NCBI RefSeq assembly: GCF_030348825.1
Contig: NZ_JAUCES010000005.1
Span: 2,170,001 to 2,234,000 of the forward strand
Length of the DNA stretch: 64,000 nucleotides
Reading direction: 5' to 3'
DNA from: Fictibacillus sp. b24
Lineage (GTDB): Bacteria > Bacillota > Bacilli > Bacillales > Fictibacillaceae
Positions within the stretch are counted from its first letter, which is position 1; each line of letters opens with the position of its first letter. The translations under genes and the position numbers were made by a program. Below, in pieces: positions 1-8,599 of this stretch. Under the pieces are notes generated by a model. The model was not told the origin of the DNA, did not search any database, and was given only the letters and a program-made list of their open reading frames with translations.

Positions 1-258
1 ATCAATCTTTTTCAAGACGATGTTTCCATTCTTTTCTGCAACTTCAAATAAATACTCATTCCCTTTTGTTAGCGGAGCCTCTAATTTTGCATGCAAAGCT
101 GCTCCATTGTATAAGATTTTAGCTGTTTGATCAGGGAATATCTCTAAAACCTTAGCTGTTATTAGTTGATTAATTTTTAATGAAAGCGTTCCTTCTGATG
201 GTCTTATCGAATGAAGCTGCTGACTAATGATATTGTTTAGTTGTAACAGGTTACTCAC
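1..258 (-). CDS. ylqG: YlqG-like hypothetical protein, N-terminal part only
   Basis: The gene runs off the left edge of the window, so only about 86 N-terminal codons are present. The open frame begins at a GTG at 258 that overlaps the last codons of rnhB and continues without a stop to position 1. The visible protein starts MSNLLQLNNIISQQLHSIRP and goes on into a beta-rich stretch with no motif I recognise. The position directly downstream of rnhB matches ylqG of Bacillus subtilis, an uncharacterised gene that is much longer, and that synteny is the only basis for the name. The overlap suggests translational coupling to rnhB. No function is inferred. Confidence 0.6.
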   Translation of the reverse strand, partial: MSNLLQLNNIISQQLHSIRPSEGTLSLKINQLITAKVLEIFPDQTAKILYNGAALHAKLEAPLTKGNEYLFEVAEKNGNIVLKKID

Positions 259-1045
259 TTCCTGTAATTTGAATAAGTTCACCTACTGGGCTAAATGATT
301 TTCGGTGAATACTTGTTGGGCCAAATTGCTTTAGCGCCTCTAAATGTTCCTTTGTTCCATACCCCATATTTGATTTAAAGCCGAACTCGGGATATCTCTC
401 ATCCAATTTCATCATATAGCGGTCTCTCGTCACTTTTGCAACGATTGAAGCTGCCGCGATAGAAATGCTTTTTTCATCGCCCTTAATAATTTTCAACTGA
501 TCTATTGCTAAAGGTACCTCCATTGCATCAATGAGCAGCTGATCAGGCATAACATCTAACGAACTAACCGCTTCCGTCATGGCAAACTTAGAGGCTTGAT
601 AAATATTGATTTCATCAATTTTTTCAGGTTGAACTAAGTTTACACTGTACGAGATGGCATCTCTTACAATTACATCATACAATGCTTCTCTCTTTTTCTC
701 AGATAGCTTTTTGGAGTCATTAACTCCTGTCAGTTTATAGTCTTTAGGTAAAATCACAGCCGCTGCAACAACAGGTCCAGCCAAAGGACCTCTTCCCACC
801 TCATCAACGCCTGCAATTAACGTTTTACCATTTTTATAGCATTGGGTTTCGTAAATAGACATAACTTCTAATCTTTTTTGTTCTGCTTCAGCTAGTGCTA
901 ATCGCTTTGTATAGGTTTCAACCATTTTTTTCGCGCCCTGTCTTTCATCATCTGAAAGTACCTTCAGCAAGTCTGGTATATCAGCTTGCTCACAGTTTTT
1001 TAATTTTTGTTCCCATTCTTTTATAGATAATCTCATATTTTTCAC
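251..1045 (-). CDS. rnhB: Ribonuclease HII
   Basis: Endonuclease that cuts the RNA strand of RNA-DNA hybrids and single ribonucleotides left in DNA. The 264-residue protein has the type 2 RNase H core: GVDEVGRGPLAGP with the catalytic Asp81-Glu82 pair, then LIDAMEV (Asp173), KGDEKS (Asp190) and the SIAAASIVAKVTRD helix. About 70 residues precede the core, the substrate-binding N-terminal extension typical of Bacillus RNase HII (about 255 aa in B. subtilis). Met4 could be an alternative start. The gene follows rbgA, as in B. subtilis, but a terminator and a palindromic repeat lie between them, so it probably has its own promoter. Confidence 0.97.
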   Translation of the reverse strand: MKNMRLSIKEWEQKLKNCEQADIPDLLKVLSDDERQGAKKMVETYTKRLALAEAEQKRLEVMSIYETQCYKNGKTLIAGVDEVGRGPLAGPVVAAAVILPKDYKLTGVNDSKKLSEKKREALYDVIVRDAISYSVNLVQPEKIDEINIYQASKFAMTEAVSSLDVMPDQLLIDAMEVPLAIDQLKIIKGDEKSISIAAASIVAKVTRDRYMMKLDERYPEFGFKSNMGYGTKEHLEALKQFGPTSIHRKSFSPVGELIQITGSE

Positions 1046-1188
1046 ACTCTTTATGTATTTTGTATCGGTTTGGATTGTTTTTCTTTAAAGGCTTAAGTTA
1101 TTTATTCCAGGGTCCAAGTAAGATGGCTGTTAATCCATTGTATCGTTAGGCTTTTTGAGTTTTGGTTTTTTCTTTCTCTTCATTGCAA

Positions 1189-1315
1189 GTTGATTGGAGT
1201 GAAGTTGCGAGACTCCTGCGGGACAGGCGGGCAGGTGAGACACTTAACAGTGAAACGTACAAATGTGACTCACCGCCTGCCTCGCGGAAAGCAAGCATCT
1301 GAAACGGAAATCAAC
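1189..1315. repeat. Palindromic repeat family, copy 1
   Basis: An imperfect palindrome of about 127 bp that opens with GTTGATTGGAGTGAA and closes with GGAAATCAAC, so the ends pair. Inner blocks such as CTCCTGCGGGACAGGCGGG and CACCGCCTGCCTCGCGG also pair. Five more copies lie at about 4.8, 23.6, 25.5, 44.2 and 58.6 kb. This copy has the most diverged centre. It fills the gap between rbgA and rnhB together with the rbgA terminator; I see no gene in 1046-1421. Confidence 0.85.
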
Positions 1316-1369
1316 CACTTTCAAAAGCAATAAAGCTTAACCAATACATTTTAAATTTAAAAATCTGCT

Positions 1370-1404
1370 TAAAGAAAACAGGCACTAAGAAAACAGCGCC
1401 TGTT
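1370..1404 (-). terminator. Intrinsic terminator after rbgA
   Basis: On the minus strand AACAGGC (1404-1398) pairs with GCCTGTT (1383-1377), followed by TTCTTT. It lies 18 bp past the rbgA stop and closes the rplS-lepB-rbgA transcript. Confidence 0.7.
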
Positions 1405-1421
1405 TATACTCTTCTATATGA

Positions 1422-2276
1422 TTATACAGTATCAGGGCGTTCATAAGATAAACGTCCTAATTTTTCTGCACGAAGATCCCGCAGAACGATTTCTGCTGTC
1501 TTTTCAAGATCTACTTCTCCGCCGCTCATCATACAGCCGCGTTTCTTACCAATTTCTTCAAATAGAAGCATAGAATCCTCTGGTATGTCAGACAATTTGT
1601 AGCGTTCAACGAGGCGCTCTTCGTAGTGCTCTTTTAGATATTTAATGGCGAATAGTACCACTTCTGTAAAATCAAAAAGCGTTTCTTTAATCGCACCAGT
1701 TACCGCTAATTTCAAACCTATCGTCTGATCTTCAAATTTCGGCCATAGTATTCCAGGGGTATCCAATAATTCTAATGTCTTACCCGCTTTTATCCACTGC
1801 TGCTTTTTTGTTACGCCAGGCTTATCTCCTGTTACAGCAATATTCTTACCAGCCATACGATTGATGATCGTTGACTTTCCTACGTTCGGTATCCCAACGA
1901 TTAAAGCTCTTACTGCTCTCGGTTTAACGATGCCTTTTGCTCTCATCTTATCAAATTTTTCTTTCACGAGTTCATGTGCTAACGGTTCTATCGCTTTAAT
2001 TCCTTTTCCATCCTTCGAGTTAATCGCAAGAGATGGAATACCTTTATCAGAAAAATAACTCTCCCACATTGCCGTTACTTTTTGATCAGCCAGATCTGCT
2101 TTATTTAAAAGAACGATACGCGGCTTCTGTCCAAGAATTTCATCAATCATGGGGTTTCTAGATGCAAGAGGTATTCGAGCGTCTACTAGCTCAAATACCA
2201 CATCGATCATTTTAAGTTTTTCAGTTATCTCCCGGCGCGCTTTAGCCATATGTCCAGGAAACCATTGAATGGTCAT
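1422..2276 (-). CDS. rbgA: Ribosome biogenesis GTPase RbgA (YlqF)
   Basis: Circularly permuted GTPase needed for late maturation of the 50S ribosomal subunit. In the 284-residue protein the G4 motif NKAD (58-61) precedes G1 GIPNVGKS (128-135) and G3 DTPG (172-175), the permuted order that defines the YlqF/YawG family. The N-terminus [15 protein letters not shown] is the family signature, and the C-terminal helical domain contacts rRNA. It lies directly downstream of lepB (12-bp gap) and rplS, the common Bacillus/Geobacillus order, so a ribosomal protein and an assembly factor for the same subunit share a transcript. Confidence 0.97.
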   Translation of the reverse strand: MTIQWFPGHMAKARREITEKLKMIDVVFELVDARIPLASRNPMIDEILGQKPRIVLLNKADLADQKVTAMWESYFSDKGIPSLAINSKDGKGIKAIEPLAHELVKEKFDKMRAKGIVKPRAVRALIVGIPNVGKSTIINRMAGKNIAVTGDKPGVTKKQQWIKAGKTLELLDTPGILWPKFEDQTIGLKLAVTGAIKETLFDFTEVVLFAIKYLKEHYEERLVERYKLSDIPEDSMLLFEEIGKKRGCMMSGGEVDLEKTAEIVLRDLRAEKLGRLSYERPDTV

Positions 2277-2288
2277 GTTTATCTCACC

Positions 2289-2840
2289 CTACTTTACAAA
2301 TCCAATATCCGACAACGGCCAGAAACGGAATGAGGCTTTACCTAATATATTATCGTCATCCACTGTTCCAATATTTCGGCTGTCACTGGAGTTACGGCGA
2401 TTATCACCTAAAACAAATAATTGACCTTGAGGTACCTCTTTCTTGCCAGTCACCTCAAGCAACGTGAAATCATAAGTGAAGTTTCCGTCTTTCGTTTTCT
2501 TTTTATACGCTTCTAAATATTCTTCTTTTACTTTTTTACCATTCACATAGAGTATATCGTTTTTGGATTCGATCGTGTCTCCAGGTAAACCGATAACTCG
2601 TTTTATGTAATCTTTTTCTTCAGTTGCATGAAAGACTACAATATCAAATCTTTTTGGATCGCCAATGATATAAGAGAATTTGCTTACTATTAATCGATCT
2701 CCATCATGCAGATTAGGCATCATGGATTGTCCATCAACCACGACTGGTGCAAACAGGAAAAATCTGATGATCCCTGCTAATAATAAGGCTGCCGCTAATG
2801 CTTTAATCCATTCCCACGTTTCGTTTTTTGTACGTGCCAT
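2289..2840 (-). CDS. lepB: Type I signal peptidase (S26 family)
   Basis: Membrane serine protease that removes signal peptides from secreted proteins. The 183-residue protein has one N-terminal membrane segment (about residues 13-31), then the catalytic serine Ser39 in GQSMMPNLHDGD and the general base Lys80 in DYIKRVIGLPGD. The box GDNRRNSSDSRNIG near the C-terminus is also diagnostic. A single membrane span and this length are typical of the short Sip-type peptidases of Bacillus. A gap of 84 bp containing a terminator hairpin separates it from rplS, so read-through or a weak promoter must supply transcription. Confidence 0.95.
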   Translation of the reverse strand: MARTKNETWEWIKALAAALLLAGIIRFFLFAPVVVDGQSMMPNLHDGDRLIVSKFSYIIGDPKRFDIVVFHATEEKDYIKRVIGLPGDTIESKNDILYVNGKKVKEEYLEAYKKKTKDGNFTYDFTLLEVTGKKEVPQGQLFVLGDNRRNSSDSRNIGTVDDDNILGKASFRFWPLSDIGFVK

Positions 2841-2884
2841 TCTTAATCCTCACCATCTGTAGAAATTCCTTACTTATAATATGG

Positions 2885-2915
2885 AAAAAGGAGCTTGAAT
2901 AAGTCAAGCTCCTTT
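2885..2915 (-). terminator. Hairpin after rplS
   Basis: On the minus strand GGAGCTTGA pairs with TCAAGCTCC (2912-2904 and 2898-2890) around a 5-nt loop and is followed by TTTTT. It is a strong intrinsic terminator 10 bp beyond the rplS stop, probably leaky enough to feed lepB-rbgA. Confidence 0.85.
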
Positions 2916-2924
2916 CGAGAATTA

Positions 2925-3269
2925 TTAGCGAATTTCTTTAATACGAGCTGCTTTACCACGAAGTGCACGCAGGTAGTATAACTTCGCACGGCGAACTTTA
3001 CCACGACGAACTACTTCAAGGTTCGCAATCTTAGGTGAATGTACAGGGAACGCACGCTCCACTCCTACACCATAAGAAATTTTACGAACAGTAAACGTTT
3101 CAGAAATTCCTGATCCACGCTTCTTGATAACTACACCTTCAAAAAGCTGAATACGCTCACGAGTACCCTCGATTACTTTCACGTGTACACGAACAGTGTC
3201 ACCTGAACGGAATTTTGGTAAATCTGATTTTAATTGATCTTTCGCTAGATCTGCAATAAGCTGTTGCAT
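2925..3269 (-). CDS. rplS: 50S ribosomal protein L19
   Basis: Component of the large ribosomal subunit at the interface with the 30S subunit. The 114 residues match the family length and show the conserved segments [22 protein letters not shown] and [15 protein letters not shown]. The gene has its own promoter (3359-3388), an untranslated leader of about 80 nt and a strong terminator, so it can be expressed independently of trmD upstream. The start is preceded by a GGGAGG Shine-Dalgarno sequence. Confidence 0.98.
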   Translation of the reverse strand: MQQLIADLAKDQLKSDLPKFRSGDTVRVHVKVIEGTRERIQLFEGVVIKKRGSGISETFTVRKISYGVGVERAFPVHSPKIANLEVVRRGKVRRAKLYYLRALRGKAARIKEIR

Positions 3270-3274
3270 AGTTT

Positions 3275-3352
3275 ATTGCCTCCCTTCCCATGGATGTTCT
3301 TGCTAATATAGTTGAAGCAGCGGAACACCGGATTAAACGGGCATAAGCCACA
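3275..3352 (-). ncRNA. Candidate L19 leader RNA (autoregulatory 5' UTR of rplS)
   Basis: The ~80-nt leader between the rplS promoter and its start codon contains a small GGCTTATGCC hairpin and a downstream stretch GCAAGAACATCCATGGGAAG next to the ribosome-binding site. Position and sequence recall the L19 leader described for low-GC Gram-positives (Rfam L19_leader). The match is from memory; a covariance-model search would settle it. Confidence 0.4.
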
Positions 3353-3358
3353 AACAAT

Positions 3359-3388
3359 ATAATACCATATAACTCAAACAGTGTTCAA
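3359..3388 (-). promoter_or_regulatory. Sigma-A promoter of rplS
   Basis: TTGAAC (3388-3383), an 18-bp spacer and TATTAT (3364-3359) read on the minus strand. The -35 overlaps the trmD stop codon at 3385. Confidence 0.7.
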
Positions 3389-4125
3389 GTTGTTTTATTA
3401 TCTTTTATGTCTTGGAGCCACTTTTCTTCTTCTTTGGACAGTTCCTTGTTCTCTAAAAGATCAGGACGCCTGTTATATGTTCTTTTTAGAGACTCTTTTT
3501 TACGCCAATTCTCAATATTTTTATGGTTGCCAGACAAAAGCACATCTGGTACCTTCATGCCTCTAAAATCAGCCGGCCTTGTGTATTGAGGGTGTTCTAA
3601 TAGACCCGTGCTAAATGAGTCTTGTAGATGTGACTCTTCTTTCCCAAGCACACCTGGAAGCAGTCTCGTAACAGCATCGATCACGACCATCGCTCCCAGC
3701 TCTCCGCCGGTCAAAACATAATCACCTATCGAAATCTCATCTGTTACCAAGTACTCTCTCACACGTTCGTCATAGCCTTCATAATGACCGCAAAGGAAAA
3801 TGAGATGATCTTCTTTAGCAAGTTCTTCTGCTTTACGTTGAGAGAAACGCTCTCCTTGTGGACAAAGCAAAATGATTCTCGGTTTTGCTTGTGATTGATT
3901 TGATAATCGTTCTACTGCATCAAATAACGGCTGAGGAGTTAATACCATCCCTGCTCCGCCGCCATATGGGTAATCATCGACATTCCTATGCTTGTTGGTT
4001 GAAAACTCACGGAAATCGATGACCTGAAACTTGACCGCACTTTTTTCTTGAGCTTTTTTTAGGATGGACTGCCCAAAAACACCTGAAAACATATCAGGGA
4101 AAAGGCTAAGAACATCAATCTTCAT
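3385..4125 (-). CDS. trmD: tRNA (guanine37-N1)-methyltransferase
   Basis: SAM-dependent enzyme that methylates G37 next to the anticodon and so prevents frameshifting. The 246-residue protein has the SPOUT-family N-terminus [13 protein letters not shown], the segment [11 protein letters not shown] and the trefoil-knot cofactor loop [15 protein letters not shown] with the following RLLPGVLG. Length agrees with B. subtilis TrmD. Its start codon overlaps the rimM stop (TAATG), so the two are translationally coupled. rplS follows but has its own promoter. Confidence 0.98.
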   Translation of the reverse strand: MKIDVLSLFPDMFSGVFGQSILKKAQEKSAVKFQVIDFREFSTNKHRNVDDYPYGGGAGMVLTPQPLFDAVERLSNQSQAKPRIILLCPQGERFSQRKAEELAKEDHLIFLCGHYEGYDERVREYLVTDEISIGDYVLTGGELGAMVVIDAVTRLLPGVLGKEESHLQDSFSTGLLEHPQYTRPADFRGMKVPDVLLSGNHKNIENWRKKESLKRTYNRRPDLLENKELSKEEEKWLQDIKDNKTT

Positions 4126-4640
4126 TAGAATAACCCTTCCAATGGTTCGATAATTATCTTTGCTTCCTTAATATCAACTGTTTTTACGACGGATGGAATA
4201 TATGGAATTAGAATATCTGAACCAAATCCTTTTCTTTTCACGACCCATACATCGTTTGCGCCAGGCGATAAGATTTCTTTCACTTTCCCAAGCTCTTCGC
4301 CTTCAACTGTGAAAACAGAACAGCCTATAATATCGTGGTAAAAAAACTCACCTTCATCTAAAGAAACAGATTGATCTTTAGGTACTTTAAGAAGATTCCC
4401 CTTAAAACGTTCTACGTCATTTATATTATGCAGATTCTCGAACGTCAAAAGATCAAACTGCTTATGCTTTCTGTGCGTTTCAATCGTTACAGGTACATGC
4501 TCAGTTCCCATTTCCACGTATAACGTATTACCGATCTTGTAGCGTTCTTCAGGAAAATCAGTCCTGGAAATGACTCGAACTTCCCCTCTTATTCCATGTG
4601 TATTTACAATCTTACCTACATTAAGCCAATTTTTATCCAT
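4125..4640 (-). CDS. rimM: 16S rRNA processing protein RimM
   Basis: Assembly factor for the head of the 30S subunit; it binds S19 and helps 16S rRNA maturation. The N-terminal RimM barrel starts at [19 protein letters not shown], and the PRC-barrel follows from about residue 95 ([14 protein letters not shown]). An ATG at 4640 is chosen because an AGGTAGG ribosome-binding site precedes it and homologues begin the same way; the open frame extends 12 codons further without support. In B. subtilis ylqD lies just upstream; here that place is taken by a palindromic repeat and a likely promoter. Confidence 0.95.
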   Translation of the reverse strand: MDKNWLNVGKIVNTHGIRGEVRVISRTDFPEERYKIGNTLYVEMGTEHVPVTIETHRKHKQFDLLTFENLHNINDVERFKGNLLKVPKDQSVSLDEGEFFYHDIIGCSVFTVEGEELGKVKEILSPGANDVWVVKRKGFGSDILIPYIPSVVKTVDIKEAKIIIEPLEGLF

Positions 4641-4691
4641 AACGATAAACCTACCTTCGTACAAATTCATCCACATTACTGCCTAGTCTAA

Positions 4692-4700
4692 ATTTTAGCA
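4692..4700 (-). promoter_or_regulatory. Possible extended -10 promoter for rimM-trmD
   Basis: TGCTAAAAT read on the minus strand (4700-4692) lies about 50 bp upstream of the rimM start. No good -35 is visible. It would restart transcription after the khpA terminator. Confidence 0.4.
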
Positions 4701-4762
4701 TAAAACTCGATATGTATACTTTTTGTTAGAATGTTTCCCAAACTTTGTTGCTTTTGAAAGTA

Positions 4763-4891
4763 GTTGATTTTCGTTCCAGCTGTTTCGCTTTCCGCGGGGC
4801 AGGCGGTGAGCCCCTTGCCGCTTTACGCCGTTAAGGTCTCACCTGACCGCTTGTCCTAGCCTAGAGTCTCTCAGCTTCCACTACAATCAAC
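4763..4891. repeat. Palindromic repeat family, copy 2 (inverted orientation)
   Basis: A ~129-bp copy of the palindrome in the opposite orientation to copy 1: it opens GTTGATTTTCGTTCCAG and closes CTACAATCAAC. The central block CGCGGGGCAGGCGGTGAG is well conserved. It occupies the khpA-rimM gap, where B. subtilis has ylqD. Nothing else is visible in 4641-4995 apart from a terminator and a possible promoter. Confidence 0.85.
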
Positions 4892-4962
4892 CTGTCACTG
4901 AAGAAAATGGTCAAAACCACTTTACATCAACAATATTTTAAATCAAGAGGTTATGAGTAAAA

Positions 4963-4990
4963 GAAAAAAAGGAAGAGGTTCCCCTCATCC
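4963..4990 (-). terminator. Intrinsic terminator after khpA
   Basis: On the minus strand GGATGAGG (4990-4983) pairs with CCTCTTCC (4978-4971) with one mismatch, around GGAA, followed by seven Ts. It ends the ylxM-ffh-rpsP-khpA transcript. Confidence 0.85.
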
Positions 4991-4995
4991 TTTTT

Positions 4996-5223
4996 CTAAA
5001 CGATTTCGATTGAAATCCTTTTATTTTGATTTGTACCAGCTGCATTCACAACAGTACGAATCGCTTTAGCCACTCTTCCTTGCTTTCCAATCACTTTCCC
5101 CATATCAGTCTGGTTAACAGATAATTGGTATACAAGGCGGTGCCCTTCTTGAACCTCTTTGACGCTAACTTCTTCTGGGTGATCAACTAGAGCCTTCACA
5201 ATCGATTCGATCAACTCTGTCAT
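4996..5223 (-). CDS. khpA: KH-domain RNA-binding protein KhpA (YlqC)
   Basis: Small single KH-domain RNA-binding protein of 75 residues. The GxxG loop is GKQG in MGKVIGKQGRVAKAIRTVV (about residues 42-60), followed by a short NKRISIEIV strand. In Firmicutes KhpA pairs with KhpB/Jag and influences cell elongation and division. It follows rpsP by 21 bp, the conserved Bacillus order, and is the last gene of its transcript. Confidence 0.95.
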   Translation of the reverse strand: MTELIESIVKALVDHPEEVSVKEVQEGHRLVYQLSVNQTDMGKVIGKQGRVAKAIRTVVNAAGTNQNKRISIEIV

Positions 5224-5244
5224 ATCAGTTCCCCTTCGTCAAAA

Positions 5245-5517
5245 TTATTTTTGGTTTTTAGCGTTATGGAATTTCTCCATAAGACCAGCTTTTGAGAATA
5301 GGTTGCGAACTGTGTCAGATGGCTTCGCACCGTTTGTCATCCACTCAAGAGCTTTTTCTTCATTAATTTTAACTTCAGCTGGGTTAGCAACTGGGTTGTA
5401 AGTTCCGATCTCTTCGATGAAACGTCCATCACGAGGAGAACGAGAATCTGCTACTACTACACGATAAAAAGGAGCTCTTTTAGCACCCATACGCTTTAAA
5501 CGAATTTTTACTGCCAT
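5245..5517 (-). CDS. rpsP: 30S ribosomal protein S16
   Basis: Small-subunit protein needed for 30S assembly. The 90-residue product [20 protein letters not shown]... is full length and typical, with the conserved [20 protein letters not shown] segment. The open frame continues 42 codons upstream, but the ATG at 5517 is preceded by a GGAGGT site and is where all family members start. It lies between ffh and khpA. Confidence 0.98.
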   Translation of the reverse strand: MAVKIRLKRMGAKRAPFYRVVVADSRSPRDGRFIEEIGTYNPVANPAEVKINEEKALEWMTNGAKPSDTVRNLFSKAGLMEKFHNAKNQK

Positions 5518-5599
5518 TATAACTTGCACCTCCGAAAATAGTTCACACAAAATAATATAATAGTATAAATTGACAGGTTTGTAAACCTGAAAATTCAGT

Positions 5600-6946
5600 T
5601 TACATAAAAGGGAATTTGAATCCACCTTTTTTCTTTTTGCCATTCATCATTCCGGACATTTGTTTCATCATTTTCTTCATGTCCTCGAACTGTTTGATCA
5701 GGCGATTTACTTCTTGTACCGTGCGTCCGCTACCTTTAGCGATACGGCGCTTACGGCTGGCATTAATAATTTCAGGCTGTTCTCTTTCATGAAGAGTCAT
5801 CGAACGAATGATGGCTTCAACGTGACCAATCTGTTTTTCATCAATCTGTACGTTTTTAAGACCTTTCATTTTGTTCGCGCCCGGAAGCATGCCAAGTATT
5901 TCATCCAATGGACCAAGATTTCTAACTTGTCCCATCTGATCGAGAAAATCATCAAACGTGAATGACATATCACGCATCTTCTTTTGAAGATCGCGAGCTT
6001 TCTCTTCATCGACTGAAGACTGTGCCTTTTCGATTAAAGTCAGCATGTCACCCATTCCTAAAATTCGTGATGCCATACGATCCGGATGAAACGCCTCAAT
6101 AGCATCCATCTTTTCACCTAGACCCACAAATTTGATAGGAAGACCTGTTACAGCTTTAATGGAAAGTGCTGCACCACCGCGTGTATCTCCATCCAATTTG
6201 GTTAAAACCACACCTGTGATTCCAAGCGCATCATTAAAACTTTGAGCAACATTCACGGCATCTTGACCAGTCATTGCATCAACAACTAGAAAAATCTCAT
6301 CAGGTTTTGCTGTTTCTTTCACCTGTTTTAATTCATCCATAAGCGTTTCGTCAATATGCAAACGCCCTGCTGTATCAATAATGACATAATCGTGATGATC
6401 TTCTTTTGCTTTTGCGATGGCTGATTCAGCAATTTTGACGGGACTGACTTGGTCACCCATTTGAAACACAGGTATATCTAATTGTTTACCTACTGTTTCT
6501 AATTGCTTGATTGCAGCAGGACGGTAAATGTCAGCTGCAGCCAGTAGCGGTTTTCGATTCTGCTTCTTCCGTAAATGATTCGCAAGCTTTCCTGTTGTCG
6601 TTGTTTTACCTGCACCCTGAAGTCCAACCATCATTATAACGGTAGGAGGACGATTGGAAACCGCAATCTTGCTTTGTTCCCCGCCCATGAGTGTCGTCAG
6701 CTCATCATTAACAACTTTAACGACTTGCTGCCCAGGCGTCAGGCTCTTTAATACTTCCTGGCCTACTGCACGTTCAGATACTTTTTTCACAAAATCTTTT
6801 ACTACTTTAAAGTTAACGTCCGCCTCAAGAAGCGCAAGGCGTACTTCCCTCATCATTTCCTTTACATCTGCTTCGTTTACTTTCCCTTTTCCACGAATTT
6901 TTTGTAAAGTATTCTGAAGACGGTCGGCTAAACCTTCAAATGCCAT
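5600..6946 (-). CDS. ffh: Signal recognition particle protein Ffh (SRP54)
   Basis: GTPase subunit of the signal recognition particle, which binds signal sequences of nascent membrane and secreted proteins together with scRNA. The 448 residues comprise the N domain, the G domain with P-loop [14 protein letters not shown] near residue 108, DTAGR and [10 protein letters not shown], and a methionine-rich M domain from about residue 300 that ends in a lysine-rich tail. It follows ylxM with a 15-bp gap. Its receptor gene ftsY lies just upstream. Confidence 0.98.
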   Translation of the reverse strand: MAFEGLADRLQNTLQKIRGKGKVNEADVKEMMREVRLALLEADVNFKVVKDFVKKVSERAVGQEVLKSLTPGQQVVKVVNDELTTLMGGEQSKIAVSNRPPTVIMMVGLQGAGKTTTTGKLANHLRKKQNRKPLLAAADIYRPAAIKQLETVGKQLDIPVFQMGDQVSPVKIAESAIAKAKEDHHDYVIIDTAGRLHIDETLMDELKQVKETAKPDEIFLVVDAMTGQDAVNVAQSFNDALGITGVVLTKLDGDTRGGAALSIKAVTGLPIKFVGLGEKMDAIEAFHPDRMASRILGMGDMLTLIEKAQSSVDEEKARDLQKKMRDMSFTFDDFLDQMGQVRNLGPLDEILGMLPGANKMKGLKNVQIDEKQIGHVEAIIRSMTLHEREQPEIINASRKRRIAKGSGRTVQEVNRLIKQFEDMKKMMKQMSGMMNGKKKKGGFKFPFM

Positions 6947-6961
6947 CTCACTGAACGCCTC

Positions 6962-7285
6962 CTATTCCATATTTTCAAGGCGATCGATAATTGCAATTAC
7001 GTTATCAGGTTCAGTTTTCAGAAGCTCTCTTAAAGATGACAGCAACTGTTCACGTTCCTGAAACTTTGCAAAAAGCCCTAACTTTTCTTCATATTCTTCC
7101 AGCATCGCCTCTGTCCGTTTAATATTATCATAAACGGCCTGGCGGCTGACATTATATTGTTCAGCAATTTCACCGAGAGAATAATCGTCCAAATAGTATA
7201 AACCCATGTAGTTCATTTGTTTAGGGGTTAATAATGATTGATAAAAATCAAATAGATAATTAATTCTCATTGTTTTATCGAGCAT
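6962..7285 (-). CDS. ylxM: YlxM/p13-like helix-turn-helix protein
   Basis: A 107-residue protein with a sigma-70 region 4-type helix-turn-helix ([21 protein letters not shown], residues about 33-53). YlxM is encoded before ffh in most Firmicutes and has been proposed to modulate SRP function; its exact role is not settled. A near-consensus sigma-A promoter (7327-7355) lies about 42 bp upstream, so it opens the ylxM-ffh-rpsP-khpA transcript. Confidence 0.93.
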   Translation of the reverse strand: MLDKTMRINYLFDFYQSLLTPKQMNYMGLYYLDDYSLGEIAEQYNVSRQAVYDNIKRTEAMLEEYEEKLGLFAKFQEREQLLSSLRELLKTEPDNVIAIIDRLENME

Positions 7286-7326
7286 TTTCTCACAACCCTT
7301 GTTAAGTGAAATGCCTTTACGTGAAT

Positions 7327-7355
7327 ACTATACAACCCTTGCATTTAGATGTCAA
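7327..7355 (-). promoter_or_regulatory. Sigma-A promoter of ylxM-ffh-rpsP-khpA
   Basis: On the minus strand TTGACA (7355-7350), a 17-bp spacer and TATAGT (7332-7327). It is close to consensus and downstream of the ftsY terminator. Confidence 0.88.
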
Positions 7356-7410
7356 GTTTTTTTCTTAACATCATAGTGTCAGTATCCCAAATACAGGGGA
7401 AAAACAAAAA

Positions 7411-7508
7411 TATATGATTGCGCCCTGTTTTTATGTCATTGTCCCGATTCTTTATGTGATTAATACGTTTTTTTATGTGATCATGCAGTTTTTTTATGTG
7501 ATTATCAG
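7411..7508. repeat. Degenerate direct repeat with a 21-bp period
   Basis: The core TATGTGAT (minus strand ATCACATA) starts at 7432, 7453, 7474 and 7495, exactly 21 bp apart; the first copy reads TATGTCAT. A fifth, weaker copy (TATGATT) starts at 7413. Each core is next to a run of 3 to 7 Ts. The array lies between the ftsY terminator and the ylxM promoter. No coding gene is visible in 7286-7596. Confidence 0.75.
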
Positions 7509-7563
7509 ACATGTCCTAAAAATGTGTCTGTCTAAGGTGGAATTGAATCTGTTTTCTGCACCA

Positions 7564-7592
7564 AACAAAAAAAAGCAGATTTTACTCTGCTT
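7564..7592 (-). terminator. Intrinsic terminator after ftsY
   Basis: AAGCAGA (7592-7586) pairs with TCTGCTT (7579-7573) on the minus strand and runs into eight Ts. It follows the ftsY stop almost immediately. Confidence 0.88.
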
Positions 7593-7596
7593 CATT

Positions 7597-8592
7597 TTAC
7601 TCTGCTTCTTCCTCTTCCGTTCCCGCAAACAATCCATAAACAAACTGATCAGCGTCAAACTCTTGAAGATCATCAATTTTCTCACCTAAACCTACAAACT
7701 TAACTGGTATATCAAGTTCATGGCGTATGGCTAAAACGATTCCGCCTTTTGCTGTTCCATCAAGTTTTGTTAAAACCAAACCTGTTACGTCTGTGGATTG
7801 ACCAAATGTTTTCGCCTGGTTCATCGCGTTCTGTCCTGTTGTTGCATCCACCACTAACAGTACTTCGTGTGGAGCTCCAGGTATTTCACGTTCGATTACA
7901 CGTTTTACTTTAGATAATTCGTTCATTAAGTTCACTTTATTTTGTAATCTTCCAGCAGTATCACAGAGCAGAACATCGGCTTTACGGGACTTTGCCGCTT
8001 GTATGCTGTCATAAATTACCGCAGCAGGATCTGCACCTTCATGATGCTTAATCACATCTACTCCAGCACGTTCTCCCCAAACTTCTAACTGATCAATAGC
8101 ACCAGCACGGAATGTGTCTCCTGCTGCTAAAATCACTTTCTTACCATCACTTTTGAGCTGATGAGCAAGTTTTCCGATCGTTGTCGTCTTACCAACACCA
8201 TTAACACCAACAAATAAAATAACTGTCATTCCATCTGTCTGCAGGTTAAGTTTATTGTCACCCTCATCTTTTTGAAGCATTTCAGCTAATTTTTCAGAAA
8301 TCGCTGAACGCAGCTCCATCGGATTTTGAATATTACGTGTGCGGGCAATATCTTTAAGTTCATCAATGATATCAAGAACAGTATGAACTCCAACATCTGC
8401 CCCAATCAAAATTTCTTCTAATTCTTCGAAAAACTCTTCATCCACTTTTCTAAACCTTTTTAGAAGATCATTTACTTTAAATGAAAAAGAATTTCTTGTT
8501 TTTTCAAGTCCGCTTTTAAATTTCTCGGATGATTCATCCGCCTGCTGATTTGAAAATTTCTCTTTTAAACGTTTCAAAAAACTCACGGTCAA
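7597..8592 (-). CDS. ftsY: Signal recognition particle receptor FtsY
   Basis: Membrane-associated GTPase that receives SRP-ribosome complexes at the translocon. The 331 residues show the NG domain: P-loop GVNGVGKTTTIGKL near residue 129, DTAGRLQNK, and TKLDGTAKGG. The short charged N-terminal A region is as in B. subtilis (329 aa). It follows smc with a 7-bp gap, as in B. subtilis, and ends the transcript with a strong terminator. Confidence 0.98.
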   Translation of the reverse strand: MTVSFLKRLKEKFSNQQADESSEKFKSGLEKTRNSFSFKVNDLLKRFRKVDEEFFEELEEILIGADVGVHTVLDIIDELKDIARTRNIQNPMELRSAISEKLAEMLQKDEGDNKLNLQTDGMTVILFVGVNGVGKTTTIGKLAHQLKSDGKKVILAAGDTFRAGAIDQLEVWGERAGVDVIKHHEGADPAAVIYDSIQAAKSRKADVLLCDTAGRLQNKVNLMNELSKVKRVIEREIPGAPHEVLLVVDATTGQNAMNQAKTFGQSTDVTGLVLTKLDGTAKGGIVLAIRHELDIPVKFVGLGEKIDDLQEFDADQFVYGLFAGTEEEEAE

Positions 8593-8599
8593 TTTCCTC

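Noticed and set aside
7414-7689. Plus-strand frame MIAPCFYVIVPILYVINTFF...
   Set aside because: Its repeated FYVI/LYVI residues are produced by the 21-bp array read as protein; it runs through the ftsY terminator into ftsY and has no ribosome-binding site.
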